DNA of 51,742 nt from Empedobacter brevis NBRC 14943 = ATCC 43319 (GTDB lineage Bacteria; Bacteroidota; Bacteroidia; Flavobacteriales; Weeksellaceae). The position numbers and the translations under genes were made by a program. How positions within the stretch are numbered: position 1 is the stretch's first letter; every line of letters begins with the position of its first letter. Shown here piece by piece: positions 45,835 to 51,742 of the stretch. The notes under the pieces were generated by a model. The model was given only the letters and a program-made list of their open reading frames with translations, did no database searches and was not told the origin of the DNA. The stretch is taken from contig NZ_KB908308.1 in NCBI RefSeq assembly GCF_000382425.1, forward strand, positions 1 to 51,742, written 5' to 3'.

Positions 45835-45893
45835 CTTTTGATTTTCAACCAAGGATGTTTTTGTTTAAATTTATTTGATATAATTTTGACAAT

Positions 45894-46187
45894 ATGGATG
45901 CAGTTACTTCTCAATTGGTAATGGGAATTATTCCGCTTGTTATCGGTATAGGTCTTATCTACTGGATAAGCCGGAGGAAATTTTACAGACGTAATGCGAT
46001 GGGTGCAGAGGGCTTTTCGAGTTTTGAAGCATCTGTATTTATCCGTTTTATAGAACGTGTTGGTAAATGGATTGCCTATGCTTTAATTATTCTTGGCGTT
46101 GTTATTCTTTGGTCTTATACACAGATGAAAAAAGAAAGGGAGAAAAAACAACAGGAAGTTAAAATTGAACAGCCTACCAAACGTTGA
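45894..46187 (+). CDS. Small two-helix membrane protein, unknown
   Basis: 97 residues with two membrane helices (LVMGIIPLVIGIGLIYWI and WIAYALIILGVVILWSY) joined by a basic loop (RRKFYRRNAMGAEGF), ending in a charged Lys/Glu/Gln tail. No named family recognised. It stands alone between the tra terminator at 45807-45834 and its own terminator at 46216-46248. It might modulate the transfer machinery or surface exclusion, but nothing in the sequence shows this. Confidence 0.7.
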   Translation: MDAVTSQLVMGIIPLVIGIGLIYWISRRKFYRRNAMGAEGFSSFEASVFIRFIERVGKWIAYALIILGVVILWSYTQMKKEREKKQQEVKIEQPTKR

Positions 46188-46215
46188 TAGAAATTTCCCT
46201 ATAAACTTATTAACG

Positions 46216-46248
46216 AATCGGATAACCCAAAAGGCTATCCGATTTTTT
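46216..46248 (+). terminator. Intrinsic terminator
   Basis: AATCGGATA (46216-46224) pairs with TATCCGATT (46236-46244) around an 11-nt loop, followed by T to 46248. It closes the small membrane-protein gene and precedes copy 6 of the GCC array. Confidence 0.85.
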
Positions 46249-46268
46249 GTTTACGGCAAAAGAAAACA

Positions 46269-46338
46269 GCCAAACACTGCCTCTCAACGCCAATGACTAC
46301 AACATTTCCCAGTTATGTAATAAGCCATTATAAATTAG
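46269..46338 (+). promoter_or_regulatory. 10-bp phased GCC array with -7-like box (copy 6, HTH operon)
   Basis: Units start at 46269, 46279, 46289 (GCC) and 46299 (ACA). TAAATTAG, five of six matches to TAnnTTTG, starts at 46331, 32 bp after the fourth unit. A start near 46344 lies before the ATG at 46365 but after the alternative ATG at 46293, which sits inside unit three. This decides the start of the first HTH gene. Confidence 0.6.
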
Positions 46339-46364
46339 ACTTCCACAGAAAAATTGAGCAGAAT

Positions 46365-46676
46365 ATGGAAGTTATCGCAATACAAAAATCCCTACTGGAT
46401 GGAATGAAAAACGAGCTGAAAGCACTTTTGGAACTGACCGAAAACGCTACTCGGAAATACACCCCGATTTTCAAAGAAGAGAAATGGCTCGATAACCAGG
46501 AAGTGTGCCTGATGATGAACATTACCAAACGGACTTTGCAGACCTATAAGGATAAAGGCTTATTGCCTTACTCCAAGCTTAACCGCAAAAATTATTATAA
46601 ACTTTCGGATGTGCAGGCTTTGCTAAAAGGCAAACATTCGTATAATACCAATGACAATGGATTTACTGACGAATGA
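46365..46676 (+). CDS. HTH_17/excisionase-like DNA-binding protein
   Basis: 103 residues from ATG 46365 (MEVIAIQKSLLDG). An upstream ATG at 46293 is rejected because it lies inside the promoter-like array. An N-terminal helix is followed by a MerR/excisionase-type winged helix-turn-helix: EKWLDNQEVCLMMNITKRTLQTYKDKGLLPYSKL, then a wing YYKLSDVQALLKG. Small proteins of this kind (Xis2c and Xis2d of CTnDOT) act in excision and activate tra transcription, so it is a candidate binder of the GCC arrays. It overlaps the next gene by 26 bp. Confidence 0.85.
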   Translation: MEVIAIQKSLLDGMKNELKALLELTENATRKYTPIFKEEKWLDNQEVCLMMNITKRTLQTYKDKGLLPYSKLNRKNYYKLSDVQALLKGKHSYNTNDNGFTDE

Positions 46677-46950
46677 AACCGAAGAAATCATCGAACAACA
46701 GGAGATGATAATGCGGTTGCGAAGCCGTATTGAAGAAATATTAAAAAACTACCGCCCCGTAATGAACGGAGAAATATACCTGTCGGGCGAAGATGTATGC
46801 AAGCTGTTACACATCAGTAAACGTACTTTGCAACAATATCGTGATGACAATATTATGCCGTATATTCAAATAGGAGGCAAAATCATTTATAAAGAAACAG
46901 ATTTATTGAGTGTATTGGAGCAAAACTATTGTAGCCAAAAAATCAAATAA
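46651..46950 (+). CDS. HTH_17/excisionase-like DNA-binding protein, second of a pair
   Basis: 99 residues (an ATG two codons later is equally possible). A helical leader (EEIIEQQEMIMRLRSRIEEIL) precedes an excisionase-type HTH: EIYLSGEDVCKLLHISKRTLQQYRDDNIMPYIQIGGKIIYKETDLL. It is clearly paralogous to the preceding protein (shared ISKRTLQ/ITKRTLQ recognition helix) and overlaps it by 26 bp, so they are co-translated and may form a heteromeric regulator. Role in excision control or tra activation is inferred. Confidence 0.85.
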   Translation: MTMDLLTNETEEIIEQQEMIMRLRSRIEEILKNYRPVMNGEIYLSGEDVCKLLHISKRTLQQYRDDNIMPYIQIGGKIIYKETDLLSVLEQNYCSQKIK

Positions 46951-46978
46951 TCTATGATCAAATTTAGTTTAGGGCATA

Positions 46979-47009
46979 TTTCTATATCGAAATGAGTTTT
47001 GTATCTTTG
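46979..47009 (+). promoter_or_regulatory. Candidate promoter of the structured RNA / receiver transcript
   Basis: TATCTTTG at 47002-47009 is a full TAnnTTTG match. TTTC at 46979-46982 sits 19 bp before it, three of four matches to the -33 TTTG. Transcription would start near 47016, ahead of the structured region at 47050-47164. Confidence 0.5.
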
Positions 47010-47049
47010 TAGAAGATAGAAAATACTTAAAGTGTTTTTGCTTTAGGTT

Positions 47050-47164
47050 CCGCATTAGAAACTGGTAATTTTTAAATCCCCGGAACAGATAAGTAAGAAC
47101 GCTCACGTCATAGGCGTGGGCGTCCGCTTATTTGGGGGATGGCGTACCAGTGCCTTAATGCCGG
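47050..47164 (+). ncRNA. Long imperfect hairpin, candidate structured RNA
   Basis: A 115-nt stretch folds into one long arm of five helices, about 36 base pairs. The pairings are 50-57 with 156-164 (one bulge), 61-67 with 145-151, 76-81 with 135-140, 91-97 with 127-133 (one G-U) and 100-107 with 115-122 (one G-U), numbering 47000+. The apical loop is TCATAGG. It follows a candidate promoter and precedes a T-rich stretch at 47184-47194 and the receiver gene at 47228. It could be a stand-alone sRNA, a leader controlling the receiver gene, or a DNA hairpin. I cannot match it to a named RNA family. Confidence 0.55.
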
Positions 47165-47227
47165 TAAGTGTGATTGCCTACGCTTTCTTTTTTTGTGTAG
47201 GGTTCATGAAAAAGAAAAAATGGCATT

Positions 47228-47620
47228 ATGGATACAATAAACAGACCCAAACAATCTCTGGCATTTATCAATGATAAAAGCCTCATCTTAGATAGTATAT
47301 GCAATGACCTCTCTGGTTCAGGATTTGAAATACTCTTCCGCTTGGAGCATGTCGAAGATGGAATAACTCAATTATCCGCTTTAAAAGCACTTCCAGAAGT
47401 CTGTATCATAGACTTAGATTTTTACGATAATGATGTGCTGGTACAGCTTCAGGAATTAAGAGAAAAATATCCACATATTAAATTGATTGCCCATAGTGAT
47501 ATTGATGATGAGAAAGTTAGCAAGGCTCTTTTAAATATTGGTTTTACGTGTTGTTTATTGGTTGGCAGTGATGTTGCTGATTTTAAAAGAGTTATTGAAA
47601 TTCAAACAAACAAAACCTAA
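47228..47620 (+). CDS. Stand-alone degenerate receiver-domain protein
   Basis: 130 residues. The fold pattern is that of a response-regulator receiver: LAFINDKSLIL start, VCIIDLDFYD with the phospho-acceptor aspartate position, and LIAHSDI with the conserved Ser/Thr position. The lysine expected near the end (K-P motif) is missing (CCLLVGSDVADF) and there is no output domain. It resembles the N-terminal part of LuxR-type regulators of Bacteroidota, so it may be a truncated regulator or a signalling adaptor. It is transcribed behind the structured element and converges with the GHKL gene, stops 7 bp apart. Confidence 0.75.
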   Translation: MDTINRPKQSLAFINDKSLILDSICNDLSGSGFEILFRLEHVEDGITQLSALKALPEVCIIDLDFYDNDVLVQLQELREKYPHIKLIAHSDIDDEKVSKALLNIGFTCCLLVGSDVADFKRVIEIQTNKT

Positions 47621-47627
47621 TTAATTA

Positions 47628-49622
47628 TTATTCAAGATGTAACTTTTTGAAGAATATTTTGTTCCTAAGTGTTGCATCGTCCATCATCTTTTTGAAACTA
47701 ATTACCTCAACATACATGTTGTATCCTCTTAAAAACCCGAAATAACCTTCATCATCAGGACTTTTGGTTAGCGAATGTAATTCCTCAGCGAATTCTCTTA
47801 TTTTAGGAGTCAAATCACAAACTACATAAGCATAAACTGGTGTCGAATCATTAACTTTAATTTTCTCTAAACCTTCAGGCATTTCGTATTTTCCAGCTCG
47901 AATATCCTTTACATATTTTCCAATTTGCATTATCGGGTCATCATCTGTTTTATATGCTTCTCGCTTAGGGCGTTTAAATTCAAAAATAGTTAATGGGTTG
48001 CTATAATTGTTATCACCACTTCTAAATGACTGTTTTTTATCAAATACCACTAAATCAGGTTCACCCAAGGCATCTTTCTTCGTAGATATTTTCTTATCTG
48101 ATGCAATAAACTCAGAGAATATTAAACGTTCGTCCAGCAACCATAAATTATGTTCTTGATAATCACAATTTTCAGAAGTTTTACCCATAGGAAAGATCAG
48201 ATTATGTATGTCTTTTTCTAATTCTCCTTTGCCATCTTCCTTTCTCTTAAGTAATTGACGAAATGCTTCTAAAACAATTTTTCTGTTGAATACATAATGT
48301 GCCAGATCACTTTTTCCAATTTCTGAAATCTTAGAAATTGCTTCCGCCATTTGTCCATTATGAGAAACTTCAGGATTCTCCAAAAGGGTTTTAAGTTCAG
48401 CTCTAGTTTTTTGCTCTTTTCTGAATTTTACTTCCTGTAAAGCAAGTTCAATGTTTTCATCTTTTAAATTATATGGAATCGTGGATATATCTAATTCATT
48501 TAGATACGGTTTATGCCAAGGAGCTGATTCATTTACGTAATTCCGTATTTGTTCGCTTTTTTTCTGGACACGAACTTGAACATCTTCTCCAAACGCTTCT
48601 TTTGAAATTTCACTTGCTTTTCTTTCAATATCTGCCTGCCCGAAAGGGAAATACATATCTTTTGATTCTTTAGGGAAATCAAAAGTTTCACGTTCAAGAG
48701 ATACATTACTGTCTAAATATTCACCTAGGATATATGTTTTTATTATATAGTTTCTCTTTGTTTTATTATCGTCTTCTTCGAAAAACTCGTCCTCAAATTC
48801 TGGAATGTATTTGTAGAGCGGAGTATCTGTGACTTCCCTGTTATGTCCAGTTAAACTCACTCTACTTTTTTGATTACCTGGATAATAAATTTTGAAAACT
48901 TTTGCTACAAATTCATATTTCTGAAATTTATCATCTTCAAGTGTGAAATCCTTACTTTTCCAAAGCTTTATTTCATTGATTTCGGTTAGAAAATCGTTTA
49001 AGACGATTGAATGATTTCCTTCTGCCTCTTTCAAAATTATGGTTGGAGGAGTGAAAGTATCATTGATAAAGTAAATCAATATCTTATCTAGAATTCTTCT
49101 TGCTATCGTTTCTATTTGCTTATCAAAATATTGGCCGGATTTAATATTTTCCAAAGTCAGCACACTATAGCTTTCAACAGCAGTACTTTGCTCGATCTTT
49201 TCATCTACAATAATTTCATATTCTCTTCCAAAACGGAAGTAGCGAGATTTTAAAGATTGGTCATTATCTCTAAAAACACTATTTACAAATACATTATTGA
49301 AATACTTAACATACATAAATCTACCAAAGCCTTTTCCTCCGATAGACCTTTTGTATTCGCTGTAAAAAGTGTCAAAACTATCTCTATTTTCTTGTGTAAA
49401 CCCTATGCCATTATCTCTAATTTCAATGCTTTTTACGCTTGGTATCGCATTCTCTATATCTAAAATCTTTTCTCGATGTAGAACTATTTCAATTTTACCA
49501 TTATCAATTTGTTTTAAAACAATTGATTGGATTGAATTAACAATCGCTTCGATAATCGGAGTGTAAATGTTTGATTTACTACGTATGTTATCAATGGTTC
49601 CTTGTATGTTTATTTTACTCAT
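47628..49622 (-). CDS. GHKL ATPase with C-terminal PD-(D/E)xK-like nuclease (defence candidate)
   Basis: 664 residues, AT-rich. The N-terminal Bergerat ATPase has its N box at IIEAIVNS (E25, N29), G1 box RDNGIGF (D70, G72, G74) and G2 box GGKGFGR (95-101). A middle S5-like transducer is expected from about 180 to 330. Near the C-terminus EPDLVVF (D523) followed by IFEFKRP (E548, K550) is a PD-(D/E)xK nuclease pattern. MutL/MORC-like GHKL ATPases linked to nucleases are known from restriction and anti-phage loci. A defence role is inferred; it could also be a DNA-repair enzyme. Its own promoter lies at 49689-49721. Confidence 0.75.
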   Translation of the reverse strand: MSKINIQGTIDNIRSKSNIYTPIIEAIVNSIQSIVLKQIDNGKIEIVLHREKILDIENAIPSVKSIEIRDNGIGFTQENRDSFDTFYSEYKRSIGGKGFGRFMYVKYFNNVFVNSVFRDNDQSLKSRYFRFGREYEIIVDEKIEQSTAVESYSVLTLENIKSGQYFDKQIETIARRILDKILIYFINDTFTPPTIILKEAEGNHSIVLNDFLTEINEIKLWKSKDFTLEDDKFQKYEFVAKVFKIYYPGNQKSRVSLTGHNREVTDTPLYKYIPEFEDEFFEEDDNKTKRNYIIKTYILGEYLDSNVSLERETFDFPKESKDMYFPFGQADIERKASEISKEAFGEDVQVRVQKKSEQIRNYVNESAPWHKPYLNELDISTIPYNLKDENIELALQEVKFRKEQKTRAELKTLLENPEVSHNGQMAEAISKISEIGKSDLAHYVFNRKIVLEAFRQLLKRKEDGKGELEKDIHNLIFPMGKTSENCDYQEHNLWLLDERLIFSEFIASDKKISTKKDALGEPDLVVFDKKQSFRSGDNNYSNPLTIFEFKRPKREAYKTDDDPIMQIGKYVKDIRAGKYEMPEGLEKIKVNDSTPVYAYVVCDLTPKIREFAEELHSLTKSPDDEGYFGFLRGYNMYVEVISFKKMMDDATLRNKIFFKKLHLE

Positions 49623-49688
49623 TCTTGACTGTCAGTTTACTTAGTATTTGCAATACGCTTGCTATCTGTACAGTCTGAGAGGCTACAC

Positions 49689-49721
49689 CAAACTTAAAGA
49701 GTTAACCAAACATATAACAAA
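49689..49721 (-). promoter_or_regulatory. Promoter of the GHKL-nuclease gene
   Basis: On the minus strand TTTG (49721-49718) is followed after 21 bp by TAAGTTTG (49696-49689), a full -7 match. A second -7 match, TATGTTTG (49714-49707), overlaps the spacer. The leader to the ATG at 49622 would be about 60 nt. Confidence 0.5.
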
Positions 49722-49790
49722 AAACGATTGCCGTTTGTAAATTTATAAAAACTAATTGAAAGCTATTTAAGAGAACACTCAAAAAGTGTT

Positions 49791-50576
49791 TTAGCTCTCA
49801 TATACAATATTTACAATTTTATTACCTGATAATTCAAACTTTATTTGTTCATATTTTGAGATACTCGTTTTCCCTTGGTCGATTGAAACAGGATAATACT
49901 TTACCCCAACATCCACAAATGGCAGTTTAAAGCTCCAGGATGATCTTATTTTTAAATTTTTACCACACAATTGCTGTTCAGAAGTTTCAAGATATTTTTT
50001 AAATTCAATAATACCCTGAACTCTATTATCTGTTACATAATTTGTTCGTTTTTGAAAACTGATGTTTTCATCAAGATTTTTCAAAATATCGTCTATTACA
50101 GAATTATTACAAGCATTTATAAAATCTCTTATAATTTTCCGTGGTAACTTCTGTACTTCTCGAATTGCTTTCTTTTTATCTTCCTGAAATACTGAAAAGT
50201 CCGCATCTACCAAATCATGAATTTTGTAGTATCCTGAATGGAAAGCTTCTAAAGGGGATTTATAAAGTTTATCCTTTAAAATATCAGCACTATCATCTTC
50301 ATTTTTTGTTTTGAAATCATCTAACAACAAAAAACCTTGTTCTTCAGTTGCTTTATTAATACCGTTGACAATATTTACATAATAATATTGCTCATGGTCA
50401 TCGAATAAGACTTTTATTACGGGATTAAATTTTTCAACTTTTTTAACGGACTTTTTTACAAGATATTTAGTTTCATTTAAAGGATTCTCAATTCGTCTTC
50501 CCCAACCATCTGTCGAAAATTCTGATTGATACCGGGATATCTGAATTCTAATTTCTTTTCGTATCCCCCCGACCAA
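49791..50576 (-). pseudogene. 5'-truncated gene of unknown function, cut by IS66
   Basis: An open frame of about 261 codons begins with a TTG directly after the IS66 transposase stop codon and contains no other methionine at all, so its real N-terminus is missing. The remaining protein is soluble and Lys/Asp-rich with helix-rich parts and no motif I recognise; notable stretches are STDGWGRRIENPLNE and FDDHEQYYYVNIVNG. It lies 168 bp before the GHKL-nuclease gene on the same strand and has similar AT-rich composition, so the two may once have formed one defence module. The likely junction with the IS is about 50560. Confidence 0.6.
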
Positions 50577-51742
50577 CTACATCTTTGCTAGTTCATCTAT
50601 TTTTTTATAATTCTGCGGGTAGAGGTCTTTTAAATTTTTGTGGTTGATGGATTGGATGTTTTCCAAAGTATATTTAAGCCAGTTGTACGGATTAACTTCG
50701 TGTTTTTTACAGATGGCAAAAAACGAATAAATCATCGCGGCGCGTTGGGCTGCATCATGGCTTCCGGCGAAGAGATAATTTTTTCGGCCAAGGGCTAACG
50801 GACGAATGGCGTTTTCTACCAAATTATTGTCGATTTGCAAATTTCCATCGTATAAATAGGCAGACAACGCATCCCATCTAGCGTAAGCGTAAGCCATCGC
50901 TTTGCCGATTTGACTTTTAGGAAGGGTGTTTTTAATCTCTTCAAAAATCCATTTTCCAAGTTTGTTGATGGTTTCAAGAGAATGGGATAATCGTAAATCT
51001 TTGATTGCTTCTGCCGTAAGATTTTCTTCTTTAGCTTTGCGTTCTACCGCGTATAATTTTTGGATAAGCAACAAGGCTTTTTCGGCTCTGGGTTTGTCGT
51101 TATCTAATGCTTTTTCAAACTCACGGCGGGCATGCGCCCAGCAAGCCAAGTGCGTAACACCGTTTTTTCGAGCGTATTTTTCGTATACAGCGTAGCCATC
51201 GGTTTGTAGGTAACCAATAAAATCTTTTAAAATAGGTAAAGGCGCACTGCTGCCGCGCGTTGCACTGTAATCGAACAACACGGTGCCTTCAAGCGGCGCG
51301 TGATATACCCAATAATAACCTTGGTGGGTAGCGCCTTTTTTGTCGCTGTCCAACACTTTTATCGGACTTTCATCAACCTGTAAATAGCCATTTGATTTGG
51401 TATCGAAAACCAACTGTTCATAAAGCGGTTCCAGTTTATTGAGCGCTTCTTTGGTCCAACCTTCAATAGTGGATGAAGCTATTTGGATGTTTTCTCTCGA
51501 AAATCGCTGTTTTTGACGATACAATGGTAAATGATCTACATATTTGTCGGTCAAAATCATCGATAAAAGTCCGGCACCAGGGATGCCTTTGTCAATTACG
51601 CGCTCGGGAAGCTCGCCAATTACAACGCCTTCTCGGTTTTTAGCGGCATATTTGTAGCGAATGTAGCGTTTGATGTAAAATCGGGCAGGTTGACATTCCA
51701 GTTCTTCGGTAATTTCTTTGCCAATGCAAACCATTTCAGAAA
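50561..51742 (-). mobile_element. IS66-family insertion sequence (one end visible)
   Basis: The element covers the right end of the window. The left terminus is probably near 50561, where the plus strand reads GTATCCCCCCGACC just outside the transposase stop codon and the disrupted gene frame begins. The matching terminal repeat and the target duplication are outside the window, so the boundary is an inference. Confidence 0.6.
50577..51742 (-). CDS. tnpC: IS66-family transposase TnpC (partial, N-terminus beyond window)
   Basis: 388 codons are visible and the frame stays open to the right edge, so the start is outside. IS66 TnpC features: the zinc-binding/linker region, then the DDE domain with LQVDESPIKV (first D), YLQTDGYAVYE (second D) and NNLVENAIRPLALGRKNYLFAG (E, with the conserved IS66 C-terminal block). 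CWAHARREF is also typical. The two small IS66 accessory genes would lie further right. Base composition is higher in G+C than the two genes to its left, in keeping with a separate origin. Confidence 0.92.
   Translation of the reverse strand, partial: SEMVCIGKEITEELECQPARFYIKRYIRYKYAAKNREGVVIGELPERVIDKGIPGAGLLSMILTDKYVDHLPLYRQKQRFSRENIQIASSTIEGWTKEALNKLEPLYEQLVFDTKSNGYLQVDESPIKVLDSDKKGATHQGYYWVYHAPLEGTVLFDYSATRGSSAPLPILKDFIGYLQTDGYAVYEKYARKNGVTHLACWAHARREFEKALDNDKPRAEKALLLIQKLYAVERKAKEENLTAEAIKDLRLSHSLETINKLGKWIFEEIKNTLPKSQIGKAMAYAYARWDALSAYLYDGNLQIDNNLVENAIRPLALGRKNYLFAGSHDAAQRAAMIYSFFAICKKHEVNPYNWLKYTLENIQSINHKNLKDLYPQNYKKIDELAKM

Noticed and set aside
46293-46364. Upstream ATG for the first HTH gene
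   Set aside because: It falls inside the third unit of the phased array and before the inferred transcription start; ATG 46365 is preferred.
1-51742. tRNA genes, rRNA genes and ICE attachment sites
   Set aside because: None seen on reading both strands; the element ends appear to lie outside the window.

Overview
The window is the body of a Bacteroidota integrative conjugative element (ICE) of the CTnDOT type. The host is most likely a Flavobacteriia or Sphingobacteriia relative (Chryseobacterium/Elizabethkingia-like); this is inferred from the gene families, the AT-rich sequence and the promoter style (TAnnTTTG -7 boxes, no strong Shine-Dalgarno sites), not proven. Neither ICE end, integrase, rRNA nor tRNA is visible.

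Layout. 1-1300 (minus): arsenic-type operon of arsR, a DUF6428 protein and a phosphoesterase cut by the window edge, with two related ArsR-operator-like palindromes. 1323-7252 (plus): DUF1896 gene and a giant N6-methylase/SNF2-helicase gene typical of these ICEs. 7485-25428 (minus): cargo with a P-type ATPase, rteC, an HD protein, a VIT-type Fe/Mn transporter, cytochrome b561, PAP2 phosphatase, a DUF3570/DUF4266/ApbE/thioredoxin redox set, an LTA-synthase-like enzyme, diacylglycerol kinase, and a CzcA-class metal efflux pump whose inner-membrane pump and TolC-like channel are one polypeptide. 25549-29465 (minus): mobilisation genes mobA, mobB and the coupling protein. 29466-30181: non-coding, with consecutive hairpins (oriT candidate) and short iterated repeats before parA/traA. 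30182-45784 (plus): transfer genes traA, B, C, D, E, F, G, I, J, K, L, M, N, O and Q; no traH or traP is seen. 45894-47620: small membrane protein, two HTH genes, a long structured RNA-like element and a degenerate receiver protein. 47628-51742 (minus): a GHKL-ATPase/PD-(D/E)xK protein, an IS-truncated gene and a partial IS66 transposase.

Two things stand out. First, a self-contained defence cassette (XRE regulator plus a 1062-residue single-chain SIR2-APAZ-MID-PIWI short Argonaute) sits between traD and traE, bracketed by two strong intrinsic terminators. The PIWI lacks catalytic residues, so the predicted mode is guide-directed NAD+ depletion by the SIR2 domain.

Second, six places in the ICE carry the same non-coding design: three to four GCC-led units spaced exactly 10 bp apart, followed 31-32 bp after the last unit by a degenerate -7 box. 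They lie in front of the DUF1896/helicase genes, the coupling protein, the traA leader, traE and the HTH pair, and once inside traD. I infer a co-regulated, activator-dependent promoter family for the conjugation programme. I know of no description of it.
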